From: Desulfatiglans sp.
Lineage (GTDB): Bacteria > Desulfobacterota > DSM-4660 > Desulfatiglandales > HGW-15
Direction: 5' to 3'
Assembly (NCBI GenBank): GCA_012513605.1
Contig: JAAZBV010000077.1
Coordinates: 1 to 42,692, forward strand
DNA: 42,692 nt
Shown: one piece after another, positions 17,097 to 24,714 of the stretch
Layout of the letters: every line of letters begins with the position of its first letter
How positions within the stretch are numbered: position 1 is the first letter of the stretch
Program-made: the position numbers and the translations under genes
Notes under the pieces: model-generated
Database searches by the model: none
Told to the model about the DNA's origin: nothing
What the model saw: the letters and a program-made list of their open reading frames with translations, nothing else

Positions 17097-17990
17097 TCAC
17101 AAACCCCTCATCCATTCAGGTTTTAACCTCACTCCCCCGGTGAGTGCAATATCTATCTGCTCTATTGCCTCCTGTTTACCCCTGGGTAACCTTGCCCTTA
17201 CAGGGAGGTAATTGGATGCATGGTTTGAAAAGAAAAGCCCCCTTGTGATGTTGGTATGGAGTATCATCTCCCTTAATTCTCTAAGGAGACCCAGTTCATC
17301 AGGGAGTACAAACTCACCCTTTTCATGTTCATCATAAAGAGGTGTTCCCGGGACAAACATTACTGTTAATGCCCCAATATAGTCCGGGTCCATTTCACTT
17401 AATAGCTCGCCTGTTAATTTTGCATGTTCAAGGGATTTTTCTTTTCCGGCTATTCCAAGAAGCACAGTAACAGAGAGCTTTATCCCGGCCTCTTTTACCT
17501 TTCTGCCCATCTCTATGCACTCTTTTGATGTAGAGCCCTTGATGATCTTTTTACGCACCTCATCATCGCCTGTTTCAACACCCAGGTACAATATACCAAG
17601 GCCATTTTCTCTTAGTTCTGCCAGCTCTGCCACGCTCTTAAGTTTTATACCCTTTGTGTTTGCATAGGCCCCGACCCTTTTCACCCAGGGAAGGTGTGCC
17701 TTTATTTGATCAAGTATCCACATAAGCCGTTTCTGTGGAATAATCAGGGCATCACCATCCATTAGAAATAGCCTGTCCTGATGCTGCATATAACTTGATG
17801 CATATTTGATGTCAGAGAGGATGGTTTCTTCATCCTTTATCCTGAAGGGTTTATCTGTAAATGTCCCGCAGAAGGTGCATTTGTTATGTGAACAGCCTAA
17901 TGTGACCTGTAAAAGGATACTGTGTGCCTCACTTGGGGGCCTGATGCAGTAACCCTCATAATGCATCCCTTCATCTGAAAAATCAAACAT
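17097..17990 (-). CDS. Radical SAM protein of the GCSxNxCTFC type
   Basis: This 297-residue protein has cluster cysteines Cys33, Cys38 and Cys41 (CX4CX2C, in GCSHNKCTFCGTF). This spacing marks a subgroup distinct from the common CX3CX2C. A barrel with GDALIIP, a G-x-x-x-L-x-GVETGDDEV motif and VTVLLGI follows. The family member's substrate is unknown to me. The chosen ATG has AAGGAG seven bases upstream; an earlier in-frame start at 18077 would add 29 unrelated residues. It is tail-to-tail with corA. Confidence 0.8.
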   Translation of the reverse strand: MFDFSDEGMHYEGYCIRPPSEAHSILLQVTLGCSHNKCTFCGTFTDKPFRIKDEETILSDIKYASSYMQHQDRLFLMDGDALIIPQKRLMWILDQIKAHLPWVKRVGAYANTKGIKLKSVAELAELRENGLGILYLGVETGDDEVRKKIIKGSTSKECIEMGRKVKEAGIKLSVTVLLGIAGKEKSLEHAKLTGELLSEMDPDYIGALTVMFVPGTPLYDEHEKGEFVLPDELGLLRELREMILHTNITRGLFFSNHASNYLPVRARLPRGKQEAIEQIDIALTGGVRLKPEWMRGL

Positions 17991-18061
17991 GTAAAAACTC
18001 CTTTTATTGCCATTTTTAGCGACTAATATAGATATCATGATGGGCCATGTCAAATGAATAT

Positions 18062-18157
18062 AGGGCTCAAGGCGCAAGGCTCAGGGCTCAAGGTGCAGGG
18101 CGCAGGACGCAGGGTAGAAGGCGCAGAGCACAAGGCGCAGGGCGCAGGGCGTAAAGT
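18062..18157. repeat. Degenerate GGCGCAGG/GGCTCAAGG tandem tract
   Basis: About a dozen irregular units of 7-10 bases (GGCGCAAGG, GGCTCAGG, GGTGCAGG, GGACGCAGGG and so on) stand head to tail with no spacers. It lies directly upstream of the radical SAM gene. Not a CRISPR, and not coding in any convincing frame. Confidence 0.6.
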
Positions 18158-18183
18158 GCATCAAAATCATATTATCTTTGTAG

Positions 18184-18258
18184 GGGCAGGCCCCTGTGCC
18201 TGCCCTTGATGGGTGATGCAAAGAAATCGATTTGGCGGGCAACCATAGGGGGTTGCCC
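18184..18258. repeat. Twin-hairpin intergenic palindrome element
   Basis: Two perfect 8-bp stems lie in tandem. GGGCAGGC (18184-18191) pairs with GCCTGCCC (18198-18205), and GGGCAACC (18237-18244) pairs with GGTTGCCC (18251-18258). This layout, with terminal GGGG-C and CCCCTGC, matches a type of repetitive palindromic element seen in many bacterial genomes. It lies between the radical SAM gene and the HAD gene. Confidence 0.55.
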
Positions 18259-18327
18259 CTGCAAAAGAGAATAATTTTTATTGCCTTTCATCATAAATAT
18301 TGATTTAAAACAACAGGAGGATTTTTT

Positions 18328-18987
18328 ATGTTTAAGGCTGTTATCTTTGATCTTGACGGGACACTGCTTGATACCCTTTTTGATCTTGCAAATTCGATGA
18401 ACAATGTGCTTGTTAGACACAGGTTACCGGTACATGGGGTTGAGTCATATAAACAGATGATCGGTGACGGGGTTGAATTCCTGGTAAAACGGGCCCTACC
18501 TGAGTCTATGGTTAATGATGAAACCATAAAAAGATTTATGGATGAATACCGTGATGAATATGATAAAAACTGGAAAAATAGTACAAGGCCATATGATGGC
18601 ATTATCGATTTGATTGATGCGCTCTCATCCCAGGGTTTGAGGCTGAATGTGCTATCAAATAAGCCTCATGATTCTACGCTCACATGTGTAAAGGAAATGC
18701 TGCCATATGAGAGGTTTGATATTGTGCTGGGCCATATGCCCGGTGAAAACCCCAAGCCTGACCCTCACGGGGCAATAGAGATATCTGATAAACTTGGCAT
18801 CTCTCCGGATAAGTTCCTATACCTTGGTGACACCAGCATAGACATGAAAACCGCTGTTGCCGCGGGGATGTATCCGGTTGGTGTATTATGGGGGTTCAGG
18901 ACAAGGGAGGAGCTGCTTGATAATGGGGCAAAAATGCTGCTTGAAAAACCCATGGATTTGCTTGATATTTTGCGTCCTGATATCTGA
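18328..18987 (+). CDS. HAD-family phosphatase, phosphoglycolate phosphatase-like
   Basis: This 219-residue protein has all HAD motifs. Asp8 and Asp10 in FDLDGTLLD (nucleophile and acid/base) are followed by the cap helices. Motif II is VLSNKPHD, the motif III Lys lies in NPKPDP, and motif IV is LGDTSIDMKTA. This arrangement and length match Gph-type phosphoglycolate phosphatases, which clear 2-phosphoglycolate. Specificity within the family is not readable with certainty. GGAGG precedes the ATG. Confidence 0.85.
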   Translation: MFKAVIFDLDGTLLDTLFDLANSMNNVLVRHRLPVHGVESYKQMIGDGVEFLVKRALPESMVNDETIKRFMDEYRDEYDKNWKNSTRPYDGIIDLIDALSSQGLRLNVLSNKPHDSTLTCVKEMLPYERFDIVLGHMPGENPKPDPHGAIEISDKLGISPDKFLYLGDTSIDMKTAVAAGMYPVGVLWGFRTREELLDNGAKMLLEKPMDLLDILRPDI

Positions 18988-19106
18988 TTTCCTGCTTTCA
19001 TCTTTGACCTTTGGGCTTTGAGCTTTCTTCTTTCCCCTTTTCTTCTCTTGCCCATTGATTCCTTTTCTGCTAATACAAACCAGTCAAAAAAATAAGCAAT
19101 CCAAGT

Positions 19107-19165
19107 AGTTAAATATGAATTAAACATAACACATATTAACCCGCCATAAAAAGAGCGGTTATCGG
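19107..19165 (-). repeat. Dispersed 59-bp repeat, copy B
   Basis: This is the opposite-strand copy of 118-176, with about 8 mismatches by eye. Its near neighbour downstream is a Fic pseudogene. The surrounding gene-free region 18988-19398 also holds a pyrimidine-rich stretch (19000-19070) and an 8-bp hairpin (CGCCACGC 19228-19235 with GCGTGGCG 19243-19250). A short frame there (starting MELTKEHFSQK at about 19259) is broken by a stop and could not be identified. Confidence 0.6.
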
Positions 19166-19398
19166 CTGGGCCTGGTCTTTTTAAGACATGCATACAGCCG
19201 GTATCTCATGGTTAAACCGGAAATTTCCGCCACGCTTCCACGGCGTGGCGAAAAGACTATGGAGCTTACCAAAGAGCACTTTTCACAGAAGAGCGCAATA
19301 TACCTCCGGCCAAAAGCATAGTTTGACTATCTCGTTAACCTGCCTGACAGTGAAGACAGGGTAAAGGCGGTAATCAGCGCAATGGAATCCATAGAGAT

Positions 19399-20136
19399 AT
19401 GCTTAGTCATACCGATCTTCCTGCAGGTAACTGGAAAAAACGAGATAATACTATTGAGTAACAATTGCCCGATGGCCGGTGGGTTACCCGATTTGTTCCT
19501 GTGTCAGCGCGTGAGACGCCATATTATGTTAACGAACTTTGCGTCCGTTTTAATAGACTCTGGGAGGAAGGTCGCATTGACCGCCTCCTCTTGATTCATG
19601 CCTTTGTTCTGGATTTTCTATGCATTCATCCTTTCACAGATGGAAATGGGTGAGTATCACGTTTATTGACTGTTTTGCTTCTTCATCAGGCTGGTTATGA
19701 AGTAGGGCGGTATATCAGTCTGGAACGACTTATTGAGGATAGCAAAGAAACATATTACGAAGTGTTGCAAGACACCTCTGGAAACTGGCATAAAGGGCAA
19801 CATCAATTACTTCCATGGTGGCGCTATAGTCTGGGAATTTTAATAGCAGCATATAAAGAATTTGAAGACCGGGTAGGATTGGTTCGGTCAAGCCGGGGTT
19901 CAAAGACAATCTGGATCAGGGATGCAGTTGATCATTTGCCGGATAAATTTAGCATATTAGAGGTTAGCCGTGCCTGTCCCGGTGTAAGTCGCCCGATGAT
20001 TAGGGTAATTCTTGAGGCATTGAGAAAAGAAGGGAGACTGGAGGTGATTGGGACTGGTCGGGAAGCTATGTGGCAGAAACGTGATAATAATAAGGGAGTG
20101 AATGAAATAGTGGCCTTACCTCAAAATATCAGTTGA
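19399..20136 (+). pseudogene. Fic-domain gene inactivated by two in-frame stop codons
   Basis: One continuous frame encodes a recognisable Fic protein: HTDLPAGNWKKRDNTIE, stop, QLPDGRWVTRFVPV, LCIHPFTDGNG, stop, VSRLLTVLLLHQAGYEVGRY, then a C-terminal helical and winged-helix part. The stops are TAA (19459-19461) and TGA (19651-19653). The TGA falls exactly where the Fic motif HPFxxGNGR needs its Arg; a single C-to-T change from CGA would create it. TAA could likewise come from CAA. Fic enzymes AMPylate target proteins. The N-terminal part before HTDL is not recognisable. The downstream 160 codons remain intact, so decay is recent, or the stops are sequence errors. Confidence 0.8.
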
Positions 20137-20175
20137 GCTGGATAAAAGTAGAAATGAAATAATATTGAATGAAAA

Positions 20176-20212
20176 GCGGCCGGTATCTGGTGGTGGGAGA
20201 TGTACCGGCCGC
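20176..20212. other. Perfect 9-bp GC-rich hairpin after the Fic pseudogene
   Basis: GCGGCCGGT (20176-20184) pairs with ACCGGCCGC (20204-20212), and a smaller AGTTCC/GGAACT stem follows at 20217-20241. There is no T-run, so a rho-independent terminator is doubtful. It separates the Fic pseudogene from the opposing CpxP/ZraP-like gene. Confidence 0.5.
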
Positions 20213-20258
20213 TGGCAGTTCCGGAGAGCAATTCTGGAACTGATGATTGTTAATAATT

Positions 20259-20705
20259 CTACCTGCCTCTACCCATTCCTCTGCCTGTCCTCATGCCCCT
20301 ATCCATCCCTGCACCCCTGCCAAACCCCATATCAGGGTTTATCTTTTTTGCCTCAATTATAAATTCCAGATGCGCATCACTTATAGTTGCCTGTAGATCA
20401 TTTATCTCCTTCTGGATGGCCTTTGCCTTTTTCAGGTCAGGTTCTTTACCTTCTATAACAGCGTTAAGATCAATCTGTTTCTTTATGATCTCATTTCTTG
20501 CATCCTTTGTCTTCTCTTCAAAGGTGGTGTAAAGATCATCAAGTTTATCCAGCTCCTCTGCTGTGAGACGGCCGCAGCAGTTGTCACAGTTAAAACATGG
20601 GCCTGATCCATAACCCATGCCAAACCCTGGCCCCCATGCAAATGCGGGGATGGTCATGGCGATAATGATCAATGTGATTCCTGTAATTTTTTTTATTGTA
20701 TTCAT
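20259..20705 (-). CDS. Periplasmic CpxP/ZraP-like metal-responsive protein
   Basis: This 148-residue protein has a signal peptide ending IPAFA-WG. The mature N terminus has a dense cysteine cluster, CFNCDNCC. A helical hairpin follows (LTAEELDKLDDLYTTFEEKTK ... LKKAKAIQKEINDLQATISDA), as in LTXXQ-type periplasmic chaperones such as ZraP. The C terminus is rich in Gly, Met and Arg (GMDRGMRTGRGMGRGR). The cysteine cluster and Met-rich tail could bind metals. GGAGG precedes the chosen ATG, and a longer frame upstream lacks such support. No two-component genes flank it. Confidence 0.75.
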   Translation of the reverse strand: MNTIKKITGITLIIIAMTIPAFAWGPGFGMGYGSGPCFNCDNCCGRLTAEELDKLDDLYTTFEEKTKDARNEIIKKQIDLNAVIEGKEPDLKKAKAIQKEINDLQATISDAHLEFIIEAKKINPDMGFGRGAGMDRGMRTGRGMGRGR

Positions 20706-20960
20706 TTTAATACCTCCATTAAATTGTTTGTTGTCGGTTGACTTTATATTAAGCAAGGGGTATGCCATTAATATTATCAACATCTTAACAGCTTGATATG
20801 ATTTGCTAAAATGCATTTTTAAAACTGGTATCGATACTTTTGCCCTGGTTGTCTTATGAGTAATATGTATGCAGTTATATGGTCTTTAAATAATTTTTGA
20901 ATACAATGTAAACGGTTTCAGAATACAGGATGAGAGAAAAGATCCCCCTTAACAGGAAAT

Positions 20961-22145
20961 ATGGAAAAAGAGCAGAGAAAATCAAAAACAATAATCCATC
21001 TTGATATGGATGCATTCTACCCCTCAGTGGAGATACTGGATAACCCTGCCCTTAAAGGAAAGCCTGTTATCGTGGGTGGAAACAGCAAGAGGGGGGTTGT
21101 TTCTTCTGCCTCATACGAGGCAAGAAAATTCGGGGTCCATTCTGCACAGCCAATAGCCCAGGCCATAAAGCTCTGCCCTCATGGTATTTTTTTACCGGTA
21201 AGGATGGCCCGATATAAAGAGCTCTCTGGCAGGATATTTGCCATATTTCACCGTTTTACGCCCCTTGTCGAACCCCTTTCCATTGATGAGGCATTTCTTG
21301 ATATAACTGGCACTGAAAGACTTCTGGGCGAGCCTGTAGCTGTTGCAAAACGTATAAAGAAGACCGTGTTTGATGAAATATGCCTTACTGTCTCTGCGGG
21401 TGTGGCCCCATCAAAGTTTGTCGCAAAAATCGCCTCGGACATAAATAAACCAGATGGCCTCACTGTTGTTACTGCTGAAGGGTTGACCGCCTTTCTTGAT
21501 CCACTTCCTGTATCAAGGATGTGGGGCGCAGGAAAGGTAACTCAGGATAAGCTTGAGAGGTATAACATAAAGACATTCAAAGATCTGAGGCTCTTTCCGG
21601 CTAAGACCCTTGAAAGGATTTTCGGTAAAAACGGCGTAAGGATGCAGTTAATGGCATCAGGCATTGATGACAGGGAGGTAGAGACAGGGCATGATACAAA
21701 ATCAATCGGTCACGAAGAGACCTTTATTGATGATATAAACGATATTGAGACTGCTGAAAGATATCTGCTTGCACTCTCCATGAAGACAGCCGAAAGGATG
21801 AGGCATACGGGCCTTAAGGCAAAGGTAATTAACCTAAAGGTGAAATACAGTGATTTCACTCTTGTAACAAGGGCCCTTACCCTGGATGATTATACAGAGG
21901 ACGGTATGATCCTGTATGTTACTGTACGTGAACTTCTTAAGAAAACAGAGGTCGGCACAAGGCCGGTAAGACTACTGGGTGTCTCCGTATCCGGATTAAA
22001 GTCCGGGGATACCGGAGGGCAGATGCTATTGTTTTCTCATGATGAAAAAAAGGAAAAGGCCACAAACCTCAACCGGGCAATTGACTCGGTAAATAAAAGG
22101 TTTGGGAAAAAGGGTATTATACCGGGGAGGCTCCTTTCAGACTGA
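20961..22145 (+). CDS. dinB: DNA polymerase IV
   Basis: This 394-residue Y-family polymerase has Asp15 in HLDMDAFYPSVE and Asp109-Glu110 in SIDEAFLD as the catalytic metal ligands. The steric-gate position is a Tyr (Tyr20), as in several Y-family members. The thumb and little-finger domains follow in the normal order, to about residue 360. The enzyme bypasses DNA lesions. The C-terminal clamp-binding motif is probably QMLLF at about residue 355. It ends two bases from the opposing glycogen synthase gene. Confidence 0.93.
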   Translation: MEKEQRKSKTIIHLDMDAFYPSVEILDNPALKGKPVIVGGNSKRGVVSSASYEARKFGVHSAQPIAQAIKLCPHGIFLPVRMARYKELSGRIFAIFHRFTPLVEPLSIDEAFLDITGTERLLGEPVAVAKRIKKTVFDEICLTVSAGVAPSKFVAKIASDINKPDGLTVVTAEGLTAFLDPLPVSRMWGAGKVTQDKLERYNIKTFKDLRLFPAKTLERIFGKNGVRMQLMASGIDDREVETGHDTKSIGHEETFIDDINDIETAERYLLALSMKTAERMRHTGLKAKVINLKVKYSDFTLVTRALTLDDYTEDGMILYVTVRELLKKTEVGTRPVRLLGVSVSGLKSGDTGGQMLLFSHDEKKEKATNLNRAIDSVNKRFGKKGIIPGRLLSD

Positions 22146-22147
22146 TT

Positions 22148-23620
22148 TTATGCAGGTCTCACCTTCTTTTCTTTGAGTTTTCTATAAAGCTCAATATATT
22201 TATTCCCTGATTTTTTCCATGAAAAATCTTCCTTCATACCGTTTGCAATAATCCTTTTCCATTCGGTCTTGTTTTTATAGAGCTCTATTGCCTGTTTGAT
22301 ACATGAAAGGAGTTCCTCCGGGTTTGTGCCTTTAAATTTGAAGCCGTTTCCAATGCCTTTTTCATAGGAAAACACAGTATCATTCAGCCCCCCGGTTGCC
22401 CTCACAACCGGTACAGTGCCATATTTAAGGGCATACATCTGTGTAAGGCCGCAGGGTTCGTACCTTGATGGTATAAGAAAGATGTCGCTCCCCGCTATTA
22501 TCCGGTGTGCAAGCGGGTCATTGAACCCTGTGCCTATACCTATTTTCCCGGGATGACCTTTTTTAGCTTCAGCAAGGGCAGTTTCAATACGCGGGTCTCC
22601 TGATCCAAGCAGCACCAGGCCTGCATCAAGGGCCATTAGTTTATCCATTATCTCAAGGAGCAGGTCCAGCCCCTTCTGTTTATCAAGGCGCGACACCATG
22701 CCGACAATGGGTTTTTCAAAAAGAGATGGATCAAGACCCATCTCTTTTATAAGCTCCTTTTTGCAGAGGTTCTTACCTATTAAATTTTTCAGGGAATAGT
22801 TTTTATGGATATGGGTATCCTTTTCAGGGTTCCATATCTCGTAATCCACACCGTTTAGTATCCCTGAAAGTGAATCCTTTCTATTGTTAAGAATCCCCTC
22901 CATACCCAGGCCGAACTCCCTCATGCATATCTCTTCAGCATATGTGGGACTTACGGTATTTACAGCATCCGCATAAACTATACCTGATTTCAGAAGGCTT
23001 ATGTTCCCCCAGTATTCAACCCCTTCCTGATGGTAAAAATCTACTCCCTTAAGCCCTGTCACATTAAGTTTATGGCCCGGAAAGACCCCCTGGTAACCCA
23101 TGTTGTGTATGGTGAAGAGCGTGGATGTCCCCTTAAAAAATTGCTCATTATATGGCCCCCTTAATAGGGCCGGTATAAGGCCTGTCTGCCAGTCATGACA
23201 GTGAATTATGTCAGGCCTGAAGTCAAGTTCATTTGCTATTCTTAATACAGCGTGGCAGAAAAAGGTGAAACGCTCAAGATTGTCATAATAGTCACCCGCG
23301 CTGTTGCCATAAAGACCTGGTCTAAAGAAAAGGTCTTCCCTGTGTACAAAAAGGGCGGGGACCCGTTTAGTGGATCTGGTCATATATATGCTGGCTGGAA
23401 GCTCTGTATCCCCTAATGGAATGGCTAATTTTTCAATTACAGGTGTTTTGTCAAGCATTACCTTTCTGATAGAAGGGTAGAGGGGCATAATAATCCTTAC
23501 ATCCATGCCTGCCTCCGTAAGCGCCTGGGGCAGAGAGCCTGCAACATCTGCAAGACCTCCGCTTTTTGCATAGGGGACTGCCTCGGATGAAACAAAGAGT
23601 ATTTTAAGAGTAGATTCCAT
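22148..23620 (-). CDS. glgA: Glycogen synthase (ADP-glucose type)
   Basis: This 490-residue GT5 glycosyltransferase carries the ADP-glucose motif KSGGLADV (Lys19). The C-terminal GT-B half shows VSRLDKQKGLD, GIGTGFNDPLAHR and the PSRYEPCGLTQMYALKYGTVPVV active-site region with the conserved Glu. It extends glycogen chains from ADP-glucose in the cytoplasm. Length is typical. No other glg gene adjoins it, but a CBM48 protein lies at 12407. The gene is divergent from uspA. Confidence 0.95.
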   Translation of the reverse strand: MESTLKILFVSSEAVPYAKSGGLADVAGSLPQALTEAGMDVRIIMPLYPSIRKVMLDKTPVIEKLAIPLGDTELPASIYMTRSTKRVPALFVHREDLFFRPGLYGNSAGDYYDNLERFTFFCHAVLRIANELDFRPDIIHCHDWQTGLIPALLRGPYNEQFFKGTSTLFTIHNMGYQGVFPGHKLNVTGLKGVDFYHQEGVEYWGNISLLKSGIVYADAVNTVSPTYAEEICMREFGLGMEGILNNRKDSLSGILNGVDYEIWNPEKDTHIHKNYSLKNLIGKNLCKKELIKEMGLDPSLFEKPIVGMVSRLDKQKGLDLLLEIMDKLMALDAGLVLLGSGDPRIETALAEAKKGHPGKIGIGTGFNDPLAHRIIAGSDIFLIPSRYEPCGLTQMYALKYGTVPVVRATGGLNDTVFSYEKGIGNGFKFKGTNPEELLSCIKQAIELYKNKTEWKRIIANGMKEDFSWKKSGNKYIELYRKLKEKKVRPA

Positions 23621-23813
23621 TTGTCCTCTATCATATTAAAAAAAACAGCCGAATGATGAAAATGATATTTTAAAAGGCCGATCCTTACTTTTCATAGCTG
23701 CATATTCTCTTTTTAAACCTTATATAACAGGATTTCAAAGGAAAAATTATTGTTTATGGGCAGGTATATATGGTATAACTTTGCCAAGATTAACCATTAG
23801 AGAGAAATAGATT

Positions 23814-24233
23814 ATGTTCAGGAATATCCTTGTGCCAACTGACCTTACAGAAAAGAGCCTTAAGGCCATTGAAATTGCAGCAGGTATGGGTAAGGGGAAA
23901 CCATGCCATATAACCCTTCTGCATGTGGTTGAGACAATTGAGGACGATGAGGGAGATGAATTCAGGGAGTTTTATGATAAAATTGCTGCCCGTGCTGAAA
24001 AAAATATGGCAAAGATTGCAAGAAGGTATGAAACCGATAATATAAAAATCCACACGGACATAATCTATGGCAGGCGTGTTCATGAAATAGTAAAATATGC
24101 ATCCGTGAAAGGTATAGACCTGATCATCTTGAGTTCACATAAACTGAATGAGATGGAGAGCAATGACGGCTGGGCAACTATCAGTTACAGGGTCGGTATC
24201 CTTGCTCCCTGTCCTGTGATGATGGTGAAATAA
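23814..24233 (+). CDS. Universal stress protein, UspA family
   Basis: This 139-residue protein starts FRNILVPTDLTEKSLKAIEIA and ends CPVMMVK, the usual bounds of one Usp domain. The glycine-rich GX2GX9G ATP-binding loop is not obvious near the end (SSHKLNEMESNDG instead), so this member may not bind ATP. Its stop overlaps the next ATG (TAATG), so it is translationally coupled to the DUF2914 gene and probably heads a transcript running to the diadenylate cyclase. Confidence 0.85.
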   Translation: MFRNILVPTDLTEKSLKAIEIAAGMGKGKPCHITLLHVVETIEDDEGDEFREFYDKIAARAEKNMAKIARRYETDNIKIHTDIIYGRRVHEIVKYASVKGIDLIILSSHKLNEMESNDGWATISYRVGILAPCPVMMVK

Positions 24234-24709
24234 TGTTTGAAATATATACATCCTTAAAAAAGGTGATGGGGTTCAGATTTAATAAAACCGGGATAGTGAG
24301 GCTTGTCATAACCGCCTCATTTCTGGCAATAATATTCTCTTTGCCCGGTTTTACAGAAGAGGGGCCTGCTGCTGAAAAATTTGCACCACCTGTATTAAAG
24401 CAGGCAGTTCTCTGTGAAAAGATAGAAAAAAGTAAACCGGTTCACGAGGGGGTTGTATTTTCAGCAGGCATAGAAAGACTCTTCTGTTTCACCTATTTTG
24501 ACCCTGTTTATGGCGTGTCAGAGATCTTTCACAAGTATTATTTTAATGATAAATTAGAAAAGAAATATCCGCTTTCTATAAAACCTCCGAGTTATAAAAC
24601 ATACAGCAGGATAGATTTGAGGGAAAGCGATAAAGGCCCGTGGCGAGTGGAGATTACCGATGCTGAAGATAATGTCCTCACTATCATCAGGTTCAGCATA
24701 ACAGACTGA
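24233..24709 (+). CDS. DUF2914-family exported protein
   Basis: This 158-residue protein has an N-terminal hydrophobic segment (about residues 23-41, LVITASFLAIIFSLPGF), acting as signal peptide or anchor. One DUF2914 domain follows: VVFSAGIERLFCFTYFDPV, then a basic middle, PWRVEITDAEDNVLTIIRFSI at the end. The domain is small, all-beta and of unknown function, often found on membrane or exported proteins. It sits between uspA (1-base overlap) and the cyclase (5-base gap), so a link to envelope stress is plausible. Confidence 0.75.
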   Translation: MFEIYTSLKKVMGFRFNKTGIVRLVITASFLAIIFSLPGFTEEGPAAEKFAPPVLKQAVLCEKIEKSKPVHEGVVFSAGIERLFCFTYFDPVYGVSEIFHKYYFNDKLEKKYPLSIKPPSYKTYSRIDLRESDKGPWRVEITDAEDNVLTIIRFSITD

Positions 24710-24714
24710 TTATT

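Noticed and set aside
19651-19653. TGA in the Fic motif as a recoded (selenocysteine or readthrough) codon
   Set aside because: The position needs Arg, no insertion element is visible and another stop lies upstream; a pseudogene is simpler.
20176-20241. GC-rich hairpins as a rho-independent terminator
   Set aside because: No T-run follows on either strand; kept only as a hairpin.
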